Both the position numbers and the translations under genes were made by a program. The notes beneath the pieces are model-generated. The model saw only the letters and a program-made list of their open reading frames with translations, was not told the origin of the DNA and made no database searches. From NCBI GenBank assembly GCA_025435555.1, contig JAIWWG010000078.1, positions 105,104 through 169,103 of the forward strand: a stretch of 64,000 nt of DNA, written 5' to 3'. Position 1 is the stretch's first letter, and every line of letters begins with the position of its first letter. Shown here piece by piece: positions 45,543-54,832 of this stretch. This DNA comes from Chytriomyces cf. hyalinus JEL632 (Eukaryota; Chytridiomycota; Chytridiomycetes; Chytridiales; Chytriomycetaceae).

Positions 45543-46601
45543 TTACGCAGCAGCCGCCGCAACAGGTTCAGATTCAGGACATTTCGACTCCGAATCGCTG
45601 CCCTTATCTGTATCCTCCGGCTCAAAGTGAGTGACTTCCTGCTGATAATCCGGAGCCTGCATCCTTGCCTTCTTTTGGACCAACCCTCCCTCTTGTTTAA
45701 CATCTGTGCCGGCGGTGCGTTTCACAGTCGAAGAGGAGGATTCCAAGTTCAGCCTGAACCTTGCATGGGTTTCTGATTGCCGAGATTCATTTAATTGACT
45801 TGACTCGCCGTATGGATAAGGGGACGAAGCTGGATCTTCACGAATTCTTGGGCTGGATGGATGGCTTTCAAAACCATCGTTTTGCTGTTCCTGCCTTTTC
45901 CTGTCACTGAAGCGCGTCTTGCTTCGTGTGGAGGACGATCCTCCTGATCGATAAAGTGGAATTCGATCGCTCTGTTTATGCTCTCTGGCCTCCATATCCG
46001 ATTCGAAACCACTCTCGCTGTGTTCGCCTTCATTCTCATTGTTGGCATGCTCGCCATTTGCCGTCGCATAGTTCTTTAGAGTTTCCTCCATGAATTGCTT
46101 AAATTCGTCCACAAGATCGAATGGAATCTTGGTTGCCTTGCAGCCAGGTCCATTTTTTTTCAGATTGTTCAGATGGAGAAATTCGAAAGCACGTTGGCAG
46201 ACAACGCGCGAGTCAGTTGTTCCGTTTGACTTGAACTCTGAGAACCGCTCCCTTACAATGGCAGTCCAGGGTATTCCTGTGGCATCTGGCTCTGAAGTTG
46301 CGGGAGAGACTGTTTGCATTTTCTGAGGCTTTCTCACGGACTGAGGAGCTGTTACTGGGATGGCATGCATGGTTGATGATCGGCGGTGTGAATGGGATGA
46401 GGAGGCATAGTTTCGGCCAACGGCAATGTTGCTTGTTGGTTGACAGCCCTTCTGCAAGGCCTCTATCCTTTCATTTGTTGCTGTTCGTTCGTTCATGAGA
46501 GTTTCCCGCATGTCAGCAACTTGTTGTGTGGCACTCGCGAGCTGTTTTGAAAGGGAAAGACACTCTTCAAGAGCTTCGTAGTACTTGGTTCTCCAACCCA
46601 T
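45543..46601 (-). CDS. FxIP-module family protein F (coiled coil plus one module)
   Basis: Single exon, 352 residues. N-terminal coiled coil at about 5-50 (YYEALEECLSLSKQL). One module at about 110-190: IPWTAIVRERFSEFKS, then TKIPFDLVDEFKQFMEETLK. The rest is charged and low in complexity and ends in an Ala run. No finger and no second module. It is the most divergent member, recognised mainly by the W-x2-IVRxRF start and IP-x2-L-x3-F end. Confidence 0.62.
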   Translation of the reverse strand: MGWRTKYYEALEECLSLSKQLASATQQVADMRETLMNERTATNERIEALQKGCQPTSNIAVGRNYASSSHSHRRSSTMHAIPVTAPQSVRKPQKMQTVSPATSEPDATGIPWTAIVRERFSEFKSNGTTDSRVVCQRAFEFLHLNNLKKNGPGCKATKIPFDLVDEFKQFMEETLKNYATANGEHANNENEGEHSESGFESDMEAREHKQSDRIPLYRSGGSSSTRSKTRFSDRKRQEQQNDGFESHPSSPRIREDPASSPYPYGESSQLNESRQSETHARFRLNLESSSSTVKRTAGTDVKQEGGLVQKKARMQAPDYQQEVTHFEPEDTDKGSDSESKCPESEPVAAAAA

Positions 46602-47560
46602 GTTGTGGGTGTTGGATATGTTTGCGGTTTAAAACAAAAAAACTTTACACAGGGTTTCTGCAGCAGAAACCCTGTGTATTTTCGCTTTGCCATGTCCTTA
46701 AGACTTGATGAAGAGGTTCATAACAATCGAACGCGAGCTTGCTCTTGGCACTCATGCCCCTCTTCGCCAATTCTCATAAACACACCCAGGTATTTCTCGC
46801 ACCAAGCCTTCTAGTTTGTGCACGAAGAAAGAGCAAACTGGGGTCTCTGCGAACTGAAAGTCCTGCAAAGCGTGCCGCGCAAAATTAGTTTTTGATGTCG
46901 CGGAACAAGAAGTTTGGCGACGCTTGATAACATGTGCATTTCGGGAAAACTGCGAGCATCTGTCAATGTCGGGCGTGATCAAGGGGCACGAGCACGCGTT
47001 TTCCTCACGTTCGATTTCATGAGTTTTGGCGCGTGTACGGTTTGCATTCACGCGTTTGTGCTCGATTGATGTCTTCACCAAACTTTCCAAAACACGTCCA
47101 GCAATTTACAGCATAACTGCATAGTATACCAGCCATACATTACCCCATGCCACCCACCCTTCCGTGCAAAAAGCCTGCAAACCTTTTAAAAAAAAGAAAA
47201 CGAAAAGAAACGAAAAATATCTGTAAAATAAAAACAACAATAAAAAAAAAGCCGTAAAACCCGCCGTCCCTACCGCCGCACCTCAAGTACTAACGCCGTT
47301 TCTTGTCTTCAGTTCATCGTCTCACTCCGATCGCCCTGTGTTTGACCTGGTGAGTGCGCGCTGTTCCTGTCGTTTTGTTTTGCATAAACAATTTTTGGTT
47401 GGTCTTGGGCGATTTTCCTTTACAAATCCTTGTCTGCGTCTGTCTTTCGCTCTTTCGCCCCACGCATCCCCATTTCATTGCACCGTGCCTCCCCATAACC
47501 ACACTAACCTGATACTAAAAAATAAAAAGTAGAAAAAACAAACTGAAAATACGATCAAAA
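46602..47560. other. Intergenic; divergent promoters and one perfect hairpin
   Basis: Between divergent gene F and the AT-hook gene. Apart from the inverted repeat annotated separately, the segment near 47190-47260 is A-rich. A minus-strand frame at 47090-46752 has no domain and was not accepted. Confidence 0.4.
46647..46677. repeat. Perfect 14-bp inverted repeat with 3-nt loop
   Basis: Arms 46647-46660 and 46664-46677 (ACACAGGGTTTCTG and its complement) surround CAG. The stem lies 46 nt upstream of the ATG of gene F. It could be a 5'-leader hairpin, a regulatory site, or the relic of a small inverted-repeat element. Confidence 0.85.
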
Positions 47561-48529
47561 ATGTCTACCGCGCGAAGAACAGCAGCACCAGAAACCGCAG
47601 CCACAAAAACAGAAGAGGAATTGAACGAATTAGTCGAGTCTAACGATGGCGCAGAGTCAGTTGACGTGCCCGCAAAACGCGGCCGCGGGCGGCCCAGAAA
47701 GGACCCATCCATCACCGTTGCCGCTCTTAAAAAACTAAACGGTCCCATTCGGCCACGTGGTCGCCCCAAGAAAACGTATAGCCCTGAGGAATTGGCCGAG
47801 CGGGAAGCTTTGAAAAAGGCGCAAGGGTCTGGCAGAGGCAGAGGGCGTCCCAGGAAAGAGGACATGGGTATGGAGCAGTTGGTGGAGATAGATGCGGCGA
47901 AGGCTGCCCGACTGGCTGCTCTGGCGCAGAAAAAGAAGGATGTGAAAAAGAAAAGAGAAAATGAGGAAAAGGGCGATGTGAGCACGGATGCAGAAAAAGA
48001 AGACGAGGAAATCGCCACATTGAGCGACGCGGAAGGTACTGCAGAAAATGAAGATGAGAGTGATGCGGTCAAAGCAAGAGAAGGTGAAGAGGTCAGTGAC
48101 GAAACCGGTGGAGAAGAAACGGGTGCGGAAAGCGATGGGGGAGCATTTACTTTAAAAGGAAATGGGGGAGTCAAAAGACCACGTAGTAGACCACCGTCTA
48201 AAGCGCGTGCTGAGATTGCGAATGATGCTTCCAAAAGACCTCGGGGCAGACCACCCAAAAAGCCGAAAACCGATGAGGAAGCTCCAGACGCTGCACCCAG
48301 AAAACGCGGTAGACCTTCAGCAAAAAAGGGTGAAGAAACCGAAGATGGCGGGGAATCTTCTGCTGCAGAAGATGCAAAGAAAAATGCTTCAGAGTCTCCG
48401 AAACGCGGCCGTGGCCGGCCCCCGAAAGTGAAGGAATCCAACGACGCAGTTGCCACAAAATCTTCCCCACCCAAAAGAACCCGAGGAGCACCCCCCAAGG
48501 ATTCCGTGGCGGCTGCCGCGGATGTTTGA
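47561..48529 (+). CDS. Multi-AT-hook (HMGA-like) chromatin protein
   Basis: Single exon, 322 residues, highly charged. At least six AT-hooks are visible: KRGRGRPRK, RPRGRPKK, RGRGRPRK, KRPRGRPPKK, KRGRPSAKK and KRGRGRPPK, with degenerate hooks KRPRSRPPSK and KRTRGAPPK. Acidic stretches lie between them. Such proteins bind the minor groove of AT-rich DNA and shape chromatin or transcription. The opposite strand is also open for over 400 codons because of base composition; that frame is not a gene. Confidence 0.88.
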   Translation: MSTARRTAAPETAATKTEEELNELVESNDGAESVDVPAKRGRGRPRKDPSITVAALKKLNGPIRPRGRPKKTYSPEELAEREALKKAQGSGRGRGRPRKEDMGMEQLVEIDAAKAARLAALAQKKKDVKKKRENEEKGDVSTDAEKEDEEIATLSDAEGTAENEDESDAVKAREGEEVSDETGGEETGAESDGGAFTLKGNGGVKRPRSRPPSKARAEIANDASKRPRGRPPKKPKTDEEAPDAAPRKRGRPSAKKGEETEDGGESSAAEDAKKNASESPKRGRGRPPKVKESNDAVATKSSPPKRTRGAPPKDSVAAAADV

Positions 48530-49094
48530 TAGTTTTTGGTACATCTGTTTAACTCTGTTCCATTCAGCCCACCTCCAGGTGCAGAGCGCACGCATTTTTT
48601 TCCCAGTGTTTGATTTGTGATAATAAATACTCCCACTTTGATTCGCGCCTTCCGTGGCTCTGTAAAACGATTGGGATGGATCAGACGGGTTTTTGCTGAT
48701 GCGACATAGTGCTGAGATATAACAGTACTCAGAACCAACTTCACACTGCAGTGATTTTGAGATGCTAACACCCATCAAATGGCGCGTATCCCTGAAAGCA
48801 CCAGCTGCTAGGGCAACATGCAAGCGCCAGAAAATTCTCCGAGATGTATCTGAAACGAGAGAGCTCTCGTGATCGCTACCAATTAAAAGACTTGAAGGAG
48901 AGGATCCAATGCATTGCCAGATGTAAGAAATAGAGTTCGACAGTCAAGCGCAGATGGAATTGGTCGTATGCATGTGTATTTAAGTGAACGCAAAACGACA
49001 GCCTGGCAAACAAGCAACACAAAAACAAGTGCACAACTTGGTCTGCAACAGCTGTGCAAATTTGCGACATTGGCCTTCTGAACTGGATCCTTTT
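48530..49094. other. Intergenic, nothing supported
   Basis: 3' flanks of the AT-hook gene and PEN-2. Short open frames only. Confidence 0.4.
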
Positions 49095-49550
49095 TCATGA
49101 GCCCAACGGCAGATTGATTGAGATTCGATCGCCAAACTCTCCCCATTGCGTCCGCTTCGATAGATAGAGTCCCAGCCATGTGAAGATGAGAACAGTCCAG
49201 ACGGCGCATCCGCCGAGAGAAAGATACAGATCTGCGGATCCCCGGATCAGTGTCAAGTGGCATCAACAGCACGGCAAGGATTGCTTACATGTTGCGACGG
49301 ATGGGCTCAGTTCGTCCTTTCTCCTCCGAGCGACTCGATGGAGGTGTATGTAGTTGATGAGCCACATGAATGGCTGTGGGGGAGGAGGGGTGTCTGCGTG
49401 TGAGCAAGAGAGTTTCACAAGAGACAGGAGCGCCGTTACCAAGAAAGCCAGCCCCATCAGAAAGTACGTCTTTGCGATAGAGAGAATCTCTTCTGGAGCC
49501 ATGCGGTCCAGCGGGTCGGCGGACTTTTTGTCTGGATCGTCCACAGGCAT
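49095..49550 (-). CDS. PEN2: Gamma-secretase subunit PEN-2
   Basis: Small membrane subunit that activates presenilin in the gamma-secretase complex. Three exons (49550-49440, 49373-49289, 49231-49095) give 110 residues, against about 101 in animals. The 66-nt first intron is in frame without stops, and only its removal restores YFLMGLAFLPFMWLINY. Further matches: a polar loop ending ELSPSVATYLYL, the second span CAVWTVLIFTWLGLYL, and the C-terminal signature FGDRISINLPLGS, comparable to the conserved GDYLSFTIPLG end. No presenilin, nicastrin or APH-1 gene is in this window. The frame upstream stays open but is not part of the family. Confidence 0.87.
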
Positions 49551-50403
49551 CAAGGAGTGACAAAGAAATAAATTTAAAATTCTTAAATTCAGAGGATGGG
49601 CAGAAGTGCCATCAGCATCATTCGACGAGCGCGATCTGGCAAAGCTGCTTCGCAAACGGCTGCATAAGCAAGCGCAGATGCGGGATGGTTTCGAAATAAA
49701 CATTACCACCACAAGCGCCGCCAACAAGTGCAAGCAATCGAAAGAGAGGGCGATCAAGCGGAAGTATGCGAAGCAGAACATGAAGGACGAACTGATCAAT
49801 GGATAGGACCTCAACTGATACTTCACAAAGTATCCAACCCCAGCCAGAGGGTACCTACCATCGCTGCTTCGTGCAAATGAAGCAAGCAAAGCTGATATAA
49901 TTGCACCTCCAATCTCGCAAAACTGATGCATTTCCGTTTCAGCACCAATATCGACCATGTTGTGCGTTGTTCGAAATCCGCACACTTCAGAAACCGAACC
50001 AACACGGAGATGATTTTGAATGTTGCAAAATCCTGCAACTAAAAGTCGTATTTTTGAAGCCGAGGTTAGCTGGACGTGATTGGGAGTTCGGACTCGTTAC
50101 TGCCGCTGACAAAGTTGGGCCCACATTAAGCATAACCTTACAAGATCTGAAAGATAAAAAGGGTTGGTTCTCTGGGATAAAAGCGGGAAGTGCTACCGAA
50201 AATCCTCAAGGGTTCGCGTGTTTACAAATAAGAGAGGATCATTAACTGGCAACAAGAAGTACCGGTATCCAAAGGTTGAAAATAAGAACGTGATGTAAAT
50301 CCTTATTAAAAACTCTCTTTTTCAGCTCGGACAGTGATCTGTATCCGGCAATCTTGCTTGTCATTACGCACACCTGAAAATCTCTTGTATTCGCAGAAGT
50401 CAG
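49551..50403. other. Gap upstream of PEN-2 with unresolved hydrophobic open frame
   Basis: On the minus strand the PEN-2 frame stays open to 49985 and contains hydrophobic stretches (ALSFDCLHLLAALVVVMFIS). A second frame from 50038 can be spliced at 49856 into another leucine-rich reading. Neither has a recognised family, and a separate small gene is possible. Confidence 0.3.
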
Positions 50404-51462
50404 ATGGCCAACACCACCACCAGCATTCGTATTGACAGTATGTATCAAGGCTTCGAGCAAACGGAGCTGTTCATTATCGGCGCTTTCGTTGGCGCGCCTC
50501 TCGAAGTTTGTTTGGGTGCATTGCTGCTGAAATGGACACGCCCCAAAAAGGCCGGGCAATCCAAATGGCAGCTTGCACCGATTCTCTTGGACTTGGTCAA
50601 TATCTTTGGCATCGCTTATCAAATCACGAATCTGATAGCACTCTTTTTGGACGGCACAACATGCGTCCCATTCTACATATTCAACAACATCGCGTCTCAG
50701 CTGTTCTTTATCTGCTCAGGTACAGAGGGAAATGTTTCTGTTCTCGGCTGAATGCTCATCAGCAGGCCCTGCCATTTCCCAAATTACGCACACCAGATAT
50801 GTTCTTCCTGTACATCACGTACTTGATGTCAGATTTTTCATCGTGGGTGCTCGGCTTTTCAGTAGCACTGACTTTCAATCGAATTGGATGGGGGTTGGCC
50901 GACGTGGTGTACTCCGGCGGCCTCTATGTCCTCGAAGATGCCGCCTGCATTTACAGCCAGAACATCACCACAGGCACCGCGTATCCTCTCAGCGATATGC
51001 TTGTGGATTTGTTTTCAACCGGAGTTATGGTACATGTTGTGATCCATAAGCTGCGAGTGCAGTCACAGTTTTCCTTCAACTTGATCTGTCGGAATGGTGA
51101 GGCAACACTTGGTCACCACATTCAAAATTCTCACCATATCAATTCCTCACAAAGGTATTCGGTCTGCTACAATAGCTGTTATAAGCTCCTTCTGTATGTG
51201 GGCGATAGCAGTGTGGGAATCTCAGTTTTACCTCACACTGATGTACAATGCTCAGGTCTATGTGATTGCTCGCTGCGTAAACTACGACATTTTGTTTGAC
51301 GAGCAGCTGGGCAAACGATTGAACCAAAAGAGTAAAGCTTTGGTTGCCGCGGACAAGGCGAGATTAACTCTGAACGAAGCGAAGCGAGCGGGACGGCGGA
51401 CTTTGGGTATCCTTTTGACTTCTCCGCGCTATCGGAATCAACAATGTCCCACTGCGTTTTAG
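50404..51462 (+). CDS. Multi-spanning (about 7 TM) membrane protein of unknown function
   Basis: Three exons (50404-50719, 50797-51096, 51155-51462), 307 residues. Short glycosylatable N-terminus (NTT), then about seven hydrophobic spans, including LFIIGAFVGAPLEVCLGALL, ILLDLVNIFGIAYQITNLIA, SSWVLGFSVALTFNRIGW and IRSATIAVISSFCMWAIAVW, and a basic cytoplasmic-type tail. The topology resembles the orphan 7TM proteins common in chytrid genomes, but no GPCR motif (DRY, NPxxY) is evident. The acceptor at 50796 was chosen since the nearer AGs break frame. Confidence 0.68.
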
Positions 51463-51533
51463 AATTATGCGTGTGTGTGTGCCAGCTTGAATGCAAGGTG
51501 GTTGTTTGTAGGGGAAAAAAAACAATAAAAAAA

Positions 51534-54281
51534 ATGAGCATGGATGATGTCACAGCAACCCATGCTATCGAGCCCCATCAAGAGGACCTCGAGCACATTC
51601 GAAATACCTCAACCGCCACACTCTCGTCAATGCTGACTCCGCCGCTGAGTCTGACTTTGTTGCTGCTCGATGTGACCCGTGAGTCCACAGCACCACTTCC
51701 GCTCGCACGCCGCATCCGCTCCCTCGTCACCTTGCGTCGAAGCCTGCTTCAAACTGCCTCCGCAGAGGAATTTCTGTCTCAGTCCATGATCCACTCGTCA
51801 CACACATCGCCAATATCTGACTCTTCGAATGTGGGCAACGACTTTGCGAGGGTTGAAATCACTGTTTCGCAACATCAAATGCATATCGATGACGGGGAAG
51901 AATTTGTTTCGGATGACAACTTTGACTATGTCGATGCCCTGTTAAACAGCTCATGCGACTTGGCCGATGATCCTGAACTACTTGCAGACTCGCACTTTGA
52001 GAAGAGATTCCTGCATCCTGTGGTGCGTGCCGTATTTTTATTTTGGTGCTTTTTTCGCCGTCTTCTATCTTTGTTTGTTTCTTATCTAAACTTTCATTCC
52101 AGCCTGGCAGCGCTCCAATTCGGGTGATCATTCTTGACGAAGACGGGAGATCAAACGGATTCGCCGCAAGTTTATCCCTGCATCTTGATCATATCACGAA
52201 AGGTTCCTGCCACTTTTTTTTTTTTTTTGACCGGAACTCACAAGTCAACTTTTCAGCCTCAAACATGCCCCATGCTGTATCTTACCTAAGCGGAGGAATC
52301 GAAGCGTTACAAGTTGCATCTCCATGGCTATTCGACGCTGCCCGAGTGATTCCAACCAACACATTAGGGCCTGATGAGATAGCCACAACCACATTTGATT
52401 CAGCTTTCCTTGGGTGGGGGGATGAAGCATGCGAACAGTACGAATTCCCTGTACCTCTGGCAGTGAATATCCCATCGTTTCATGTGCAAGATACAGACAA
52501 CCAGATGGCTGCGGTATCTGCAGACGCAGATATCTCCATGACGGAACAAGAATCCACTAGTACGACCGAATGCGAAGATGAAAGCGACAGTGATGATACG
52601 GACGCATTGGGGAGCACGATCGAATCTTGCATGGTTGATAGTGGGATTGATCTTGATCTCTCAGAAAACCTGAAAACCGATGACCTATTGGAATGCGCAA
52701 CAGAAGCGAACATTGACATTGGAGCCGATACAGCGGCGGCACCGCGAACAAAATCGAATTCGACTGCCACTACAGCGAATTGTTCAGACTTTTCATTGAA
52801 TTTGGACGCTCAGTTCCGTGCAGCGCAAACCGTGCGCAATGACTCTATTCTCCCATCGATTCTCAAGCATCCCCAAGTTCATTTCAAGCATTTGTCGAAA
52901 TCAAACAGTCCAACACACGATTTGCGAATGCTTCAGCAGCATTTAATTGCTTCCGTGTGGTATGGAAAGCGGAATCCCGAGGGGGATATCGCTGTGCCCA
53001 TCTTGCATCCGCTCGCAAAAGAACCCTCAACTTCTCAGTCTTCATCAAGGCAATTGCCTGCCCAACCTCAACGATCCAACCCTCCTCGAACGTCCGCAAT
53101 TGAAACAACGCAAATTGCAGACTTTCTGCATTTGAGCAGTTGTTACGCCGCCGCAGACCCAGTCGAACTCAAAAAAAGAAACATTCGCCATGTTGTGCGC
53201 CTTGGATGGGGCTTTGAAGTTTTTCAAAATAGCTCAATGAAGCAAAGGAACAATGAATCATTTATTGACGACCCCGAATGTCTGGATTCAGGAGACTGGA
53301 GCTGCTGGGAGAGTGACCAAGAAGATCACCATGGTCAAAACCATGGCGCGAGCGCTCTTAATGGAGTTCGAGAAAGTATCATGTTTTTCCAGAGTCTGGC
53401 AAGCGGCGTCGGAATTGAAAGCGAATTGTCAAAACTGCTGACGGAAATTGAGTCGAAAAGAGAAAGCGATAAACCACCTAAGCTTACAACTCAAGAGCGG
53501 GCGCGCATTCGAAAACTCATGGGAGGAAACTGGCGTCGTGTTGGTGGCGCTGATGCGGGCATGAATCAAAAGTACAACTCGTGGCGCGTTAAAATGTATG
53601 ATTTCCCAATCGAAGACACCCCTGCAGCGCCTATCCGTTGGATTCTCGAAAAATGTTGTGAAGTGTTGGAAGCGGCACGCGTGTTGGGGGAAAACGTTCT
53701 TGTGCATTGCCATGCGGGTGTGAGTCGGAGTAGTACGATTGTTTTGGCGTATTTGATGCGCTGGCGACGGTTTACTTTGTATGAGAGTTGGTTGTTGACG
53801 TACAAGGTGAGCCTTTTTCGGCGAACGATATTCCAAAGAAAAAACTGTAATACTAACGTCCTATGTTCCTTCACCCGATTGAAATCAAAAGGCGCGTCCC
53901 ATCATTCGACCTAACGAAGGATTTTCGCGCGCTTTACAAGAGTTGGAATACGAAATGCATCCGCATCTCAAAGAATCGACAATGCCAATCTTTTGGATGT
54001 CCGACAGCTACACAAACTTTCTTGAAATTCTGGAGGTCCAAGAACGCTTGTGGCGATGGCAGTGCAAAGACCGGCCAGTGGAAGCAGCAGCAGCGGAAAA
54101 GAGTAATCTCTCGGTAGGAACTGTTCGCAAAAGCAGTTTTATTTCGGAATTGGTTGCCGCTGGACCGGTGACTGCTGAAGAAGAGGCTGCTGTTACCGGC
54201 GAATCGGGTGGTCAAACGGGAGGCAGGCTTTCTGTGAAAGGTCGTGGGCGTGGGCTTAGTTTTGGAGGAAGAGCAGGATAG
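51534..54281 (+). CDS. Dual-specificity protein phosphatase with long N-terminal region
   Basis: Four exons (51534-52022, 52103-52202, 52257-53806, 53892-54281), 842 residues. The catalytic P-loop LVHCHAGVSRSSTIVLAYLM places the nucleophile at Cys681 and the Arg six residues on. The fourth exon supplies ARPIIRPNEGFSRALQELE, the usual DSP continuation. Conserved upstream pieces are ADFLHLSSCYAAADP and the IRHVVRLGWGFEV strand. Residues 1-300 include a stretch (APIRVIILDEDG, then SYLSGGIEAL) reminiscent of the rhodanese-like docking domain of MAP-kinase phosphatases. A basic ARIRKLMGGNWRRVGG insert sits inside the domain. The substrate is unknown. Confidence 0.85.
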
Positions 54282-54832
54282 TTTTTCATGAGTATATTGC
54301 TTTTTTTTTTTTTTTTCTATTCTTTTCCCCTCGCCACTTTTTTTGCACTGTATTTATTAGGGCGGAGGATAGATCCGCTGTTGCGTTTTCCTTTTCCATC
54401 TCCTTTTTTTTCTTTTCTTCTTAATTGCTCCTTTTGCGTCATTTTGGACTGGAGTTGATGGAGGCTCTGGATGAAGCCATATTTCTTTGCAGCAACGCTT
54501 TGTGCTTTTCTTTTTTCGCGCCATGTCGCGCAAATGAAACTGTCCAAAAACAAGTAATTTCACCAATTTGGAATGCCACGCGCATGTGTCCAACATGAGC
54601 CAGTCTTGTGCATTTTGCATTCGAAACAAGGCATTTGAAGTTGGGGTGGGATCAACTGCCGCCGCTCAGAGTTAGCTGGAAGGAAGCAAACCAATTTTTG
54701 TTGTCGGGAAGGCTTTATTGAAACGTGAAGTAAGAAAAAAAAAATCAGAAGATAAAGACCAAAAGGAGAAGACAACGAACATTAGAAGGAGAAAATTAAA
54801 AAAAAAAAAAAAGTAAATGACGACTAAATCTG
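54282..54832. other. Intergenic with T-rich and A-rich tracts
   Basis: Convergent 3' flanks of the phosphatase and homeobox genes, with T runs at about 54300-54316 and A runs at 54797-54812. Minus-strand frames here are lysine-rich shadows. Confidence 0.4.

Noticed and set aside
35932-46601. Family cluster as a transposon
   Set aside because: No transposase catalytic core, reverse transcriptase, terminal repeats or target-site duplications were seen; only the BED-like fingers hint at that origin.
46752-47090. 113-codon minus-strand frame with several Cys
   Set aside because: No signal peptide, domain, splice partner or ordered cysteine spacing.
47515-48771. 418-codon minus-strand open frame opposite the AT-hook gene
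   Set aside because: It is a composition shadow: the Lys/Arg/Glu/Pro-rich plus-strand codons lack reverse stops, and the antisense protein is a Ser/Phe/Leu run with no domain.
52043-53914. Single 623-codon frame as the complete phosphatase
   Set aside because: It reads through three introns: it lacks the true start exon and replaces the conserved ARPIIRPNEGFSRAL continuation with unrelated residues.
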